From Desulfosarcinaceae bacterium (lineage in GTDB: Bacteria > Desulfobacterota > Desulfobacteria > Desulfobacterales > Desulfosarcinaceae), in NCBI GenBank assembly GCA_030066015.1, contig JASJCL010000020.1:1-64000 (forward strand): a DNA stretch of 64,000 nt. The letters run 5' to 3'. The position numbers were made by a program, and so were the translations under genes. Every line of letters starts with the position of its first letter. The first letter of the stretch is position 1. This document shows, in pieces, positions 8,012 through 16,996 of this stretch. The notes under the pieces were generated by a model. The model was not told the origin of the DNA. It made no database searches and worked only from the letters and a program-made list of their open reading frames with translations.

Positions 8012-9196
8012 TCACCCGAGTATGCGCCGGGTATGGCGTGCGATCATGCGTTCTTCGTCGGTTGGGATGACCCACACGTTGACACGGCTGGCAGCGGTGC
8101 TGATATGGCAGGGGCGTCTGGCGCTGGCATTCGCCCCAGCGTCGATGTCGACGCCCAGCCACGCGGCGTCCTGGCAGACACGGCTGCGAATGGGGGCGGC
8201 GTTTTCACCGATGCCGCCGGTGAAGACGATGGCATCCACTCCGCCCAGGGCCGCCGCCAACGACCCGAGCTCACGATTGATGCGGTAGCAGAAGAGGTCC
8301 ACCGCGAGCCTGGCCCGTGGATCCTCGCTGGCCAGCAGGGTCCGCATGTCGTTGGAGATCCCGGAAACCCCCAATAGCCCGGACGCTTTGTACAGGAGGG
8401 TTTCAATCGCCTTGGCGTCCATGCCGCGCTGTTCCAGCAGGTAGAGGACCACACCGGGGTCCAGCGACCCGCTGCGCGTGCCCATGGGCAGCCCCTCCAG
8501 CGCCGTGAACCCCATGGTGCTGGCGATGCTTTGCCCATTCGCCAGGGCGCACATGCTGGCCCCGTTTCCCAGATGCAGTACAATGGTTCTGCCCGTTGCC
8601 GCGGCGGGATCGAGTTCGGGCAGGGTGGATGCGATGTATTCGTAGGACAAGCCGTGAAACCCGTAGCGCAGGATGCCCGCTTCGCGCAGGTCCGCCGGGA
8701 GGGCAAACATCTGGGCCACCTCGGGTTGGGTGCGGTGAAAAGCGGTGTCGAAACAGGCAATTTGGGGCACCTCGGGCGTGCGCTTCAGCGCCTGACGGAT
8801 GGGTGTGAGATTGTGCGGCTGATGAAGGGGGGCCAGCGGGGTGAAGCTCTCCAGCACCTGTAGAACCGGCCCATCCACCCGCACCGGCGCTGAGTAGATC
8901 GGGCCCCCGTGAACCACCCGGTGTCCGATGCCGATCAGACGGTCGTCCGCCAACTCGGCCTCCAAATGGCGGATCAAATGGTCGAGCGCCGCTGCGTGTC
9001 CAAGCGGTACCCCCTCCGGCCAGGACCTTTCGGCGATGACGCCGCCATCGGACGCGGTTGAGATGAAACGCGCCGTGGTGTAAAGCCCATCGACCTTCCC
9101 GCGCACATCCAGGGTCAACCCTTGGTCACGCTCGACAAAGAGGGAAAACTTGATGCTCGACGATCCGGCATTGAGCACCGCGATGGCGTTGTGCAC
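8012..9196 (-). CDS. ackA: acetate kinase (acetate/propionate kinase family)
   Basis: A 394-residue ASKHA-fold kinase, the usual length for AckA. It makes ATP from acetyl phosphate (or a related acyl phosphate) and ADP, or the reverse. Signatures: NAGSSSIKF at residues 9-17, HLGNGASM in the middle, the GLPMGTRSGSLDPG loop and FTGGIGEN near the C-terminus. The start codon is GTG at 9196, with GGAG about 8 bases upstream. It is the first gene of the minus-strand operon and pairs with the phosphotransacetylase domain in the last gene. A 211-base gap separates it from fabI, so an internal promoter cannot be excluded. Confidence 0.93.
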   Translation of the reverse strand: MHNAIAVLNAGSSSIKFSLFVERDQGLTLDVRGKVDGLYTTARFISTASDGGVIAERSWPEGVPLGHAAALDHLIRHLEAELADDRLIGIGHRVVHGGPIYSAPVRVDGPVLQVLESFTPLAPLHQPHNLTPIRQALKRTPEVPQIACFDTAFHRTQPEVAQMFALPADLREAGILRYGFHGLSYEYIASTLPELDPAAATGRTIVLHLGNGASMCALANGQSIASTMGFTALEGLPMGTRSGSLDPGVVLYLLEQRGMDAKAIETLLYKASGLLGVSGISNDMRTLLASEDPRARLAVDLFCYRINRELGSLAAALGGVDAIVFTGGIGENAAPIRSRVCQDAAWLGVDIDAGANASARRPCHISTAASRVNVWVIPTDEERMIARHTRRILG

Positions 9197-9686
9197 GGCA
9201 TTCTCCTGATCACGCCGACGGTGGCGCTTGGTTATACGCCGTCGGTCAGTCGGCGTCCGCCGTCAAGGGTACAAGGATGTGGCTGCTGCCCATTTCGCGC
9301 CGCTCGGTGGGGGTCGATTGCGGTCAGATTAGCGGGCAACGCGGGCGCGAAAAGCGGGCTGATCGAATATTATCAGAAGATAGGCGATTGACCGATAGCA
9401 TGAGGACTATAGGGGGGCGGCCCCTGGGTGTCAACGATGGTGGCGCCACATGGTGTCTAGGCGCAGAGGTCCGCTGGGGTGAATCCCCATGCCCGTATTG
9501 TGCACCCCCGCTGCAGCACCGCAGGGTTGCGGGCAATCGCCCTGGACCGACCCGATGCCGGCTTTGACCAAGCGCACCGCCTCACCAACCGAGGGCCCGC
9601 CCAGCCCCTACATTTTGTTACAAACTGTTACCGAATCCCTCATGTATTCGCGGCGAAAAAAATGTAACCAGATCTCCCGATAGGGT
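9197..9686. other. gene-free region between divergent ackA operon and marR
   Basis: About 490 bases without a convincing gene. It must hold the ackA operon promoter on the minus strand. A GATAAT-like box near 9367-9377 is the only -10 candidate I see, and it lacks a good -35. Small open frames here have no protein-like content. A short GGGGTGAATCCCC hairpin near 9476-9488 has no recognisable riboswitch context. Confidence 0.4.
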
Positions 9687-9715
9687 TTGACAGCCATCTG
9701 AATCTGTTTTATTTA
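9687..9715 (+). promoter_or_regulatory. sigma-70 promoter of the marR-RND operon
   Basis: TTGACA at 9687-9692 (perfect -35), a 17-base spacer, and TATTTA at 9710-9715 as -10. It points to the MarR gene and the pump genes behind it, with a leader of about 70 bases. Confidence 0.7.
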
Positions 9716-9727
9716 GGGCGCCTAAAT
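9711..9727. promoter_or_regulatory. putative MarR operator overlapping the -10 box
   Basis: ATTTAGG-GCG-CCTAAAT is a perfect 7-base inverted repeat with a 3-base spacer, the size and shape of MarR-family operators. It covers the -10 element of the promoter at 9687-9715. Binding by the adjacent MarR product would block RNA polymerase and give autorepression of the operon. The regulator-operator match is inferred from position. Confidence 0.65.
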
Positions 9728-9794
9728 ATTATGCTAACAAAATAGCTATCGCCGAATGGAAACGTCCAACGCAATTCACAATCAAAGGGGTGCC

Positions 9795-10268
9795 ATGCAG
9801 GAACCCACCACCCAGGATCTGGCCCGTTATATCTACACCAACGGCAAGCTGATCCACGACCGGATCCTCAAGATCCACACCGCATGTCTGCAGAACTGTT
9901 GTCAGGGGCCCGGATCCATCGGAGACCTGAGCTTCAATCAGATCAACGCCATCATGGCAGTGCGCCGGCGAGGGGAGGTGCACATGACCGAGTTGTCCGC
10001 CCTCCTCGGGGTGACCCCCGCATCCGCCTCTGGGATGGTGGATCGCCTGGTGGAGAAGGGGATTCTGGTCCGAGAGCACTGCCGGGAGGATCGCCGGCGG
10101 GTGAAGGTGAGTGTCTCTCCCGGGGCCATCGACCAGATTCGCCAGATCGAGGAGGCGGTCTTACAGAGCTTTTTCGACCTCGTGGAGCGGCTGGGCAAAC
10201 AGACCGCCCAGCAGTGGTGCGAGATCCTGGGCAAGATCAAAAAAGTGCTGGACGCCGAACAATCATAA
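9795..10268 (+). CDS. MarR family transcriptional regulator
   Basis: A 157-residue winged-helix regulator. The DNA-binding core runs from about residue 50 (LSFNQINAI) through the recognition helix ASASGMVDRLVEKG to the wing REDRRRVKV. Dimerisation helices are at both ends. I choose the ATG at 9795 because AAAGGGG lies 5 bases upstream; an in-frame ATG at 9756 has no ribosome site. A CQNCC-like cysteine pair (CLQNCC at about 36-41) could make it redox or metal responsive, as in some MarR proteins; that is speculation. It is followed directly by the RND pump genes, with the stop 10 bases before the next start. The dyad over its promoter suggests autorepression. Confidence 0.88.
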   Translation: MQEPTTQDLARYIYTNGKLIHDRILKIHTACLQNCCQGPGSIGDLSFNQINAIMAVRRRGEVHMTELSALLGVTPASASGMVDRLVEKGILVREHCREDRRRVKVSVSPGAIDQIRQIEEAVLQSFFDLVERLGKQTAQQWCEILGKIKKVLDAEQS

Positions 10269-10278
10269 AGGAAGAGAG

Positions 10279-11673
10279 ATGATGGAAGGCAAACGCGTGC
10301 CCAAGCGCAAGACATCGCTGGGCAACATCCTGATCCGGGTGGGTATCTGCACCCTCGTGCTGATGCTGGGCTTATTCGGCATGTCCCGACTGGCCAGCCT
10401 CAAGAAACCGCCTGCCGAAGCGCAGCAGAGCGAGCGCCCCCTGCGGGTGTCGGTGGTCAAGGCGGTTCCCGAAAGTATCCCCGTCACCATCAGCGGGTAT
10501 GGTGAGATCCGAGCGCTGAACACAGTGGCGCTCTCGCCGGAGGTGGCCGGCCGCATCGTGGCCATCCACCCCCGTCTGGAGACCGGTGAACAGGTTTCCG
10601 AAGGCGAGGTGCTCATCAAAATCGACCCGGCCAATTACCGCACAGCGGTCCTCGAGGCCGAGGCCGCCGTGGCCCAGACGGCGGTGACCATCGCCCGGCT
10701 GGAGAAGCAGCAATCCATCGACACGGACCGATTGGCCACCATCGAGCGCAACCGCGATCTGGCCGAGGCGGAGTTCAAACGGGTCCGCCGCCTGTTCAAA
10801 CGGGACAAGGTGGGCACGCGCTCCGGTGTGGAGCGGGCCGAGCAGGCCTACAACGCCGCCGTGGACCAGGCCGATCAGCTGGGTCAGGCCGTCTCCCTCT
10901 ATCCCCTGCAGATCAATGAGGCCAAGAGCGCCCATGCGGCGGCGCGCGCCCGCCTGGATCTGGCGCGCACCAACCTGGCCCGCTGTATCGTCAGGGCTCC
11001 CTTTAATGGGCGCATCAAAACCGTGGCCGTGGAGAAGGATCAGTATGTCAACCCCGGCAGTATGGCCGTGACCCTGGCCGATGACAGCCAGCTCGAAATC
11101 CATGTGCCCCTGGACAGCCGGGATGCCCGCCAGTGGCTGCGCTTCCAAGCGTCGGCCGGGGAGGGCGGCAGGGCGGCCGCCACCGCCTGGTTTGGCGAAT
11201 TGGAGCCCCTGGCGTGCACCATCCGCTGGACCGAACAGGCCGACCACCAGCATTGGCGGGGCTATCTGCATCGGGTGGTGCAGTTCGATCCCCAGACCCG
11301 CACGGTGACGGTGGCGGTGCGGATCGACGCCGCGGCAGCGGCCCCGCCCGAGCCGAGCGGGCTGCCCCTGGTGGAGGGGATGTTCTGCCGTGTCGATATC
11401 CCCGGTCGCACCCTGAATCAGGTGGTGCGTCTGCCCCGCTGGGCGGTGAGCTACGAGGGCAAGGCGTTCGTCGTTCGCGATCAGCGCCTTCAGACCACCA
11501 CCGTGCGGGTGGACCATACCGAAGGTGATTTCAGCTTCATCGGCGAGGGGATCGCCCCGGGTGACATCGTCATCACCACCCGCCTCATCGATCCGCTCGA
11601 GAACAGCCTGGTGGAGTTTCTCGAGGCACCGGTGGCTTCCAAAGACCTTCTGGCGACAATGAACAGGGGCTAG
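10279..11673 (+). CDS. RND efflux periplasmic adaptor (HlyD/MFP family)
   Basis: A 464-residue membrane-fusion protein linking an RND permease to a TolC channel. One N-terminal membrane segment lies at about residues 17-36. The lipoyl half-motifs are VALSPEVAGRIVAI (about 84-97) and the later CIVRAPFNGRIKTV. Between them is a coiled-coil hairpin of about 100 residues, and the beta-barrel and membrane-proximal domains follow. The start ATG at 10279 follows AAAGGAAGAG; a longer open frame runs back into marR but lacks a ribosome site. It is transcribed with marR upstream and the permease downstream. Confidence 0.9.
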   Translation: MMEGKRVPKRKTSLGNILIRVGICTLVLMLGLFGMSRLASLKKPPAEAQQSERPLRVSVVKAVPESIPVTISGYGEIRALNTVALSPEVAGRIVAIHPRLETGEQVSEGEVLIKIDPANYRTAVLEAEAAVAQTAVTIARLEKQQSIDTDRLATIERNRDLAEAEFKRVRRLFKRDKVGTRSGVERAEQAYNAAVDQADQLGQAVSLYPLQINEAKSAHAAARARLDLARTNLARCIVRAPFNGRIKTVAVEKDQYVNPGSMAVTLADDSQLEIHVPLDSRDARQWLRFQASAGEGGRAAATAWFGELEPLACTIRWTEQADHQHWRGYLHRVVQFDPQTRTVTVAVRIDAAAAAPPEPSGLPLVEGMFCRVDIPGRTLNQVVRLPRWAVSYEGKAFVVRDQRLQTTTVRVDHTEGDFSFIGEGIAPGDIVITTRLIDPLENSLVEFLEAPVASKDLLATMNRG

Positions 11674-11793
11674 GCGCCCATTCGCCTTCTTGAATCGGAC
11701 CTGGGCCAAAGCGTCCCCTGACCGGGCACAGGGCCGATGCCAGCATCTCCAGAGGGCCTCGACGGGTGTGGGACACACGTAAAAAACCGGTCC

Positions 11794-11813
11794 CCCGCGG
11801 TCTTCGCCGCGGG
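11794..11813 (+). other. GC hairpin in the adaptor-permease gap
   Basis: CCCGCGG-tcttcg-CCGCGGG, a 7-bp perfect stem with a 6-base loop, 36 bases before the permease start. No T-run follows, so it is not a classical terminator. It could stabilise the mRNA or tune expression of the second gene. Function unproven. Confidence 0.35.
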
Positions 11814-11849
11814 CGAACCACGATGTTTCATAAATGACGGAAAGAAGCC

Positions 11850-14800
11850 ATGCGTAACATTCTGGCCGCATTTGCCAAGAATACGGTGTTCGCCAATATC
11901 GTCCTGGTGCTGATCTTCATTTCGGGTGGATTGGCGGTGACCTCCATGATCCGGGAGAACTTCCCCGAATTCTCCCTCGACATGATCACCATCTCGGTCC
12001 CCTTCCCCGGTGCCGATCCCGAAGAGGTGGAGGAGGGCATCAGCGCCAAGGTAGAGGAGGCGGTGGAGAGCATCGAAGGGATCAAGCTCTACACCACCGA
12101 GTCGCGCGAGAACGTGGGAACCGCCATCATCGAAGTCAAGGAGAACTATGAGGTGGACGTGGTTCTCGAAGATGTGCGCACCGCCATCGGCGCCATCTCC
12201 ACCTTCCCCGTGGACGCCGAGAAACCGGTGATTCAGGAGCTGACCCTGAAAGATCCGGTCATGCTGCTCTACCTCTCCGGAGAGATGTCGGAGCGGCGGC
12301 TCAAGGAGTGGTCCGAAGAGATCAAGGATGAGATCCAGCAGATCGACAAGGTCTCCCAGGTGGAGATTTTCGGTACGCGCAACTACGAGATCGGTATCGA
12401 GGTCTCCGAGGAGCGGTTGCGGGAGTACGGGCTGACCTTCGATCAGGTGGCCGCCGCCGTCCGGCGCAGCAACCTGAACCTGGCCGGGGGCACCATCCGC
12501 AGCCCGGGGGAGGAGATCCGCGTGCGCACCATGGGCCGCAAGTACACCGCCCGCGAAATGGCCGATGTGGTGGTGCTGGCGCGGCCCGAAGGGGAGATCA
12601 TCACCCTGGACCGCATCGCCACCATCAAGGACGACTTCGAAGAGGATCCCATCCAGGCCAAAATCAACGGCGAACCCTCGCTGCTGGTGATCGTCTACAA
12701 GACCAGCGAGGAGGACGCCCTGGCCATCTCGGAGGCGGTCAGCCGCTACGTGGCGGACAAGCAGGGACTGCTGCCGACCGGCATTCACCTCAAGGTGCTC
12801 TACGACAACACCGACATGCTCCAGGACCGCATCGATCTCCTGGTCAAAAATGGCAGCATCGGCCTGATGATTGTCTTCATCCTGTTGTGGGCCTTTCTCA
12901 ACATGCGGCTCAGTTTCTGGGTCGGGATGGGGATCCCTATCAGCGTGGCCGGGGCCCTGGCCATTCTCTGGGCCATTGGGGGCACCATCAATATGATCTC
13001 CCTTTTCGGGTTCATCATGGTGTTGGGGATCGTGGTGGACGATGCCATCGTGGTGGGCGAATCGATCTACGTGCACCGCAAGCGGGGGCTGCCGCCCCTG
13101 CGCGCGGCGGTGGACGGAAGCATCGAGGTGGGCATGCCGGTGCTGGCCGCCGTGGTGACCAGCGTGGTGGCCTTCATCCCCTTGGCCTATGTGGGCGGCG
13201 TCATGGGCAAGTTCATCGCCATCTTGCCGGCGGTGGTGATCGCCTGTCTGCTGGTTTCCCTGATCGAATGCCTGATTCTCTTGCCGGCCCACCTCAGCCA
13301 CCTGCCCGACCTCAACCAGGACACCCGTGACCGCCATCTCTTCGTGCGCATGGTGGAGAAAGTTCACCACACCACCAGCCGTGGCCTGGAGTGGTTCGTC
13401 GAGCGGGTCTACACCCCCTTTCTCAGCAAGGCCCTCTACTGGCGCTACATCAGCTTCTGTACCGCCATCGCCATCCTGCTGCTCACCCTCGGCCTGGTGC
13501 GGGGGGGACTGCTCAAATTCGAGGTGATGCCCGATATCGACGGCTTCATCATGACCAGTACGGTGACCTTCCCCGACGGAACCCCGCCGGAGGTCACCGC
13601 CGACGCCATCGCCCAGATGGACGCCGCCCTCCTGCGCCTGGCCGAGCGGACCGAAACCCTCACCGGCGAACACATGCTGGTGGACCGCCTTAGCCTGGTG
13701 GGCCAGACCCTGGAGGACATCCCCCAGCAGGGCCCCTACGTGGGGTCCGTCCAGGCCATTTTGCTGGCCTCCGAGCGCCGCGGGGTCCACAGCAAGGAGC
13801 TGATGGTGCAGTGGGAGCGGGAGATCGGCACCATTCCCGGTGTGAAATCGCTGACCTTTACGGGCCTCAATGCCGGCCCGCCCGGCGCCCCCATCGAAAT
13901 CTGGCTCCAGGGCCAGGAGATGGACACCATTCTGGCCGCTTCGGAAGCGCTGCAGAAACGGCTGCAACGTTTCGAGGGCGTCTACCAGATCCGCAGCGAC
14001 TTCTCGCCCGGCAAGAACGAGATGCGGCTGCGGCTCAAGCCCGAGGCCCGCAGTCTGGGACTCACCGTGGACGACCTGGCCCGCCAGGTCTACGGCGGCT
14101 TTTACGGTCAGGAGGCGGTGCGCCTCCAGCGTGGCCGCGATGACGTGCGCGTCAAGGTGCGCTACACCGCCGAGGAGCGCCGCCGCATCAGCGATCTGGA
14201 GCGGATCCGCATCCGTACCCCGGCGGGCCGCGAAGTGCCCCTGCTTTCGGTAACCGACATCGACTTCGCGCCGGGCTACTCCACCATCACCCGCACCAAC
14301 GGCTTGCGGCGCGTGGCCGTCAGCGCCGATGTGGACAATACCAAGGCCAACACCAACGAGATCCTCTCCGATCTGGCCGGCACCTTTTTTCCCGAACTCC
14401 AGCGGCGGCACCCCGGACTCATGGTGGCGGTCCAGGGCGAACAGAAAAAGATGCGCGAGAGCTTCTCCAGCCTCAAGGTGGGCTTTCCCCTGGCCATCAT
14501 CGGGATCTTCATCATCATCGCCACCATGTTCAGAAGTTATGCCCAGCCCTTTGTGATCCTCTTCACCGTGCCCTTCGGCATCATCGGCGCTATCTTGGGG
14601 CACCTGCTGATGGGCTTCAACCTCAGCATGATGAGCATCTTCGGCATGGTGGCCCTTACCGGTGTGGTGGTCAACGACGCTATCATCCTCATCGAGCGGG
14701 TCAACGAGAACCTCGCCGAGGGGATGCCCTTTTTCGAGGCGATTCTCCAGGGCGGTGCGCGGCGTTTCCGGGCCATCATCCTGACCACCTTCAGTACCAT

Positions 14801-15110
14801 CGGCGGGCTGGCCCCCATGATCATGGAGACGGACCTGCAGGCCCGCTTCCTCATCCCCATGGCCATCAGCCTGGCTGCCGGAGTGGCCTTCGCCACCCTC
14901 CTGACGCTGGTGTTGATTCCCAGCCTGCTGGCCATCCTCAGCGATTTTCGCCTGCTCGCCCACCGGTTGCGCCACGGCCAGTGGGTTCGACGGGTAATGG
15001 TGGAGCCGGCCCGTGACCGCCATGTGGATCTTTTGGGCACCGATCCCACCACCACTGCCGATACCGCGTCCCCGCAAGAGACGGCGGCGGACGCCCCACA
15101 GCCGACCTAA
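11850..15110 (+). CDS. RND efflux permease (AcrB/HAE family)
   Basis: A 1086-residue inner-membrane proton antiporter, the pump of the first tripartite system. One membrane helix lies at about 14-33, then a large periplasmic domain, five helices from about 335 to 490, a second periplasmic domain and five helices from about 880 to 1030: the duplicated RND plan. The TM4 proton relay has both aspartates (VVDDAIVV, Asp397-Asp398), as in AcrB. The start at 11850 follows GGAAAGAAG. The substrate is unknown. The next gene encodes the outer-membrane factor. A 1135-codon open frame on the opposite strand is a codon-bias shadow. Confidence 0.93.
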   Translation: MRNILAAFAKNTVFANIVLVLIFISGGLAVTSMIRENFPEFSLDMITISVPFPGADPEEVEEGISAKVEEAVESIEGIKLYTTESRENVGTAIIEVKENYEVDVVLEDVRTAIGAISTFPVDAEKPVIQELTLKDPVMLLYLSGEMSERRLKEWSEEIKDEIQQIDKVSQVEIFGTRNYEIGIEVSEERLREYGLTFDQVAAAVRRSNLNLAGGTIRSPGEEIRVRTMGRKYTAREMADVVVLARPEGEIITLDRIATIKDDFEEDPIQAKINGEPSLLVIVYKTSEEDALAISEAVSRYVADKQGLLPTGIHLKVLYDNTDMLQDRIDLLVKNGSIGLMIVFILLWAFLNMRLSFWVGMGIPISVAGALAILWAIGGTINMISLFGFIMVLGIVVDDAIVVGESIYVHRKRGLPPLRAAVDGSIEVGMPVLAAVVTSVVAFIPLAYVGGVMGKFIAILPAVVIACLLVSLIECLILLPAHLSHLPDLNQDTRDRHLFVRMVEKVHHTTSRGLEWFVERVYTPFLSKALYWRYISFCTAIAILLLTLGLVRGGLLKFEVMPDIDGFIMTSTVTFPDGTPPEVTADAIAQMDAALLRLAERTETLTGEHMLVDRLSLVGQTLEDIPQQGPYVGSVQAILLASERRGVHSKELMVQWEREIGTIPGVKSLTFTGLNAGPPGAPIEIWLQGQEMDTILAASEALQKRLQRFEGVYQIRSDFSPGKNEMRLRLKPEARSLGLTVDDLARQVYGGFYGQEAVRLQRGRDDVRVKVRYTAEERRRISDLERIRIRTPAGREVPLLSVTDIDFAPGYSTITRTNGLRRVAVSADVDNTKANTNEILSDLAGTFFPELQRRHPGLMVAVQGEQKKMRESFSSLKVGFPLAIIGIFIIIATMFRSYAQPFVILFTVPFGIIGAILGHLLMGFNLSMMSIFGMVALTGVVVNDAIILIERVNENLAEGMPFFEAILQGGARRFRAIILTTFSTIGGLAPMIMETDLQARFLIPMAISLAAGVAFATLLTLVLIPSLLAILSDFRLLAHRLRHGQWVRRVMVEPARDRHVDLLGTDPTTTADTASPQETAADAPQPT

Positions 15111-15143
15111 CCGCCTTCCAGCGGAGTAGAGAGAGAGATAACG

Positions 15144-16637
15144 ATGACGATAGGACGACCAACGCCCGCACCATCATACAGGAGAAACCGGCAAGCGCCA
15201 TTAGCCCGCCGCCGGATGCGGATCATCCGCTACCGGAGGTGGATCCTTACCGGGTGGCTGCTCTTGCTCGCCGGCACCACCCCGGCCCCCGTCGCGGCCG
15301 ACGTCGACGTGGCCGCCGAGCTGGCAAAGGTGGAGACGCTGGACCTTCAGACCGCGGCGCGCCTGGCCGTGGCCGGGAATCCCAATCTCAAGGCCGCCAC
15401 CGAGCGGCTGCGACAGGCCAAGGCGCGTCTCGAGCAGGCCCGCGCGGCCTGGTTTCCCCGTCTGGACGCAAATGCCAGCGGCACGCGCGTCGATCTCGCC
15501 GAGAACGACTATGAGAGCGCCGTGAACCAGGCGCGGCTGTTCAGCCCCAACGCCTCGGTGGACGATCCCCAGGATACCTACGCCGCCGGACTCACCGCCA
15601 GTTGGGTGGTGTTCAACGGCTTCGAACGCAAGTTCACCCAGGCGGCGGCCCGCTATGGCCTCGATGAGAGCGACGCCGCCCGCATCGATGTCCGCCGCCT
15701 GCTGCTGGGCAGCGTGGTGACCGCCTATTATGGCGCCCAGCTGGCCGCCCAGAACCAAGCCATCGCCGAGGCAGACAAGGCCTTTTTCGAGCGGCAGCTC
15801 AACGAGGCCGAGGCCCGCTACCGCGCCGGTACCGGCGCCCTGAGCGACATCCTCAACTTCAAGATCCGGGTCAACGCCGCCCGGGCCGATCTGATCACGG
15901 CCCAGCGCAGCCAAAAGGTGGCCCGCCATGCCCTGGCGGCACTCTTGGGATTGAGGGCGGCCAATCTGCCGCCGGACCTGGCGCTGGCGCCCATGGCACC
16001 TGAGACGGCCGATGAGATGGCGCCCCAGGAGATCGACCGCCTCATCACCCGGGCGGCGGAACGGCGACCCGATCTGCGCCAGCAGCGCGCTACCGTTCAG
16101 CGCCAGTCGGCCGGCGTGGGCGTGGCCCGATCCGGTTATTGGCCCATCGTCAGTCTCGACGGTGCCGTCGAGGGGGACAGGGCCGATGATGCCGGGTTTG
16201 AGGAGGACGATTTCGGCAGCCGCATCGGTCTCAACCTGACGATCAACCTCTTCGCCGGCGGTGCCACCCGGGCCCGGGTGCGCGAGGCCGAAGCGGCCGT
16301 GGCGGAGAGCGAGCAACAGCTCGTCGATCTGGAGCTCCAGATACGGCGGTCGATCCGCAACGCCGCCACCGCCGTTGAAAGCGCCGGTGAACAGCTGGTC
16401 CTCCAGCGCGCCAACGCCGACCTGGTGCGCGAAAACAGAGATCTTGTGGAGAAGGAGTACCAGGCGGGGCAGGGGTCCCTGGTGCGACTGAACGAGGCCC
16501 AGCGCGATCTCAGCGCGGCCCAGAGCCGCCTGGCCCTGGCCTTGGTGACCCTGCGGCAGGCCTGGTACGATCTTCAAGCCGAGACCGGCGTCCTGGCCGC
16601 CGCGCTGGGGGTTGCCCAGGAGATGGCAGCTCCCTGA
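15144..16637 (+). CDS. TolC family outer-membrane factor (first RND system)
   Basis: A 497-residue outer-membrane/periplasmic tunnel protein. An N-terminal basic stretch and hydrophobic segment (about 33-53) act as signal sequence. Two OEP repeats follow, each with a long coiled-coil pair; signatures include LDLQTAARLAVAGNPNLK, the AQRSQKVARHALAALLG segment and the RLNEAQRDLSAAQSRLALA helix. The start at 15144 follows GAGAGAGATAACG. An internal ATG at 15216 would give a shorter signal peptide but has no ribosome site. Last gene of the marR-adaptor-permease-OMF operon; the gap to the permease is 33 bases. Confidence 0.9.
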   Translation: MTIGRPTPAPSYRRNRQAPLARRRMRIIRYRRWILTGWLLLLAGTTPAPVAADVDVAAELAKVETLDLQTAARLAVAGNPNLKAATERLRQAKARLEQARAAWFPRLDANASGTRVDLAENDYESAVNQARLFSPNASVDDPQDTYAAGLTASWVVFNGFERKFTQAAARYGLDESDAARIDVRRLLLGSVVTAYYGAQLAAQNQAIAEADKAFFERQLNEAEARYRAGTGALSDILNFKIRVNAARADLITAQRSQKVARHALAALLGLRAANLPPDLALAPMAPETADEMAPQEIDRLITRAAERRPDLRQQRATVQRQSAGVGVARSGYWPIVSLDGAVEGDRADDAGFEEDDFGSRIGLNLTINLFAGGATRARVREAEAAVAESEQQLVDLELQIRRSIRNAATAVESAGEQLVLQRANADLVRENRDLVEKEYQAGQGSLVRLNEAQRDLSAAQSRLALALVTLRQAWYDLQAETGVLAAALGVAQEMAAP

Positions 16638-16996
16638 GCTAACCGCCGAAGTGTACCGGTATTTTTAATTAACCTATTTAATATACGATAAAATAGAATC
16701 GCATGATTGACCCTCGAACCCAATTACGACCGCCTGCGCTTTGGCGCTTGACAAGCCTGAGCGGTTGACTTAATTACTGACCGACTGGTCAGTATTGATG
16801 TCTGCATGGTGCCGGAGACGCCGAGGCGCGTATGTCAGCGCCAAATTGACCAAGGGCCATGAAGAGGATTGACCTTTACGATTTAACCTGAGATGGATAT
16901 GGGTTCACGGTACATGCTCCCCGAATCATTCGCTGCAGCCAATCCGACCCCATTCGACCGATCCCGAAACGCGAGCCCCATCGGAGGAAGCTATCC
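16638..16996 (+). promoter_or_regulatory. intergenic control region of the second efflux operon
   Basis: About 360 bases without a gene. An AT-rich stretch at about 16660-16700 follows the first pump operon, with a short TACCGGTA palindrome and T-run that could be a weak terminator. The best promoter is TTGACA at 16748-16753, a 17-base spacer and TAATTA at 16771-16776. An operator-like dyad follows at 16775-16794. The leader to the next gene is about 200 bases, and I see no riboswitch fold in it. Confidence 0.5.
16775..16794. promoter_or_regulatory. TetR-type operator dyad
   Basis: TACTGACC-GACT-GGTCAGTA, a perfect 8-base inverted repeat with a 4-base spacer, placed at the 3' edge of the -10 box of the promoter at 16748-16776. 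The sequence and spacing are typical of TetR/AcrR-family operators. No TetR gene is adjacent. The TetR gene at 26066 has a different operator, so the regulator is probably encoded elsewhere. Confidence 0.65.

Noticed and set aside
9476-9488. GGGGTGAATCCCC hairpin as part of a cobalamin-type riboswitch
   Set aside because: The surrounding conserved riboswitch core is absent and the downstream gene is a MarR regulator.
11670-15077. 1135-codon open frame on the minus strand opposite the first RND permease
   Set aside because: Composition is Gly/His/Asp-rich low complexity, typical of antisense frames in GC-rich genes; the plus-strand permease has full family motifs.
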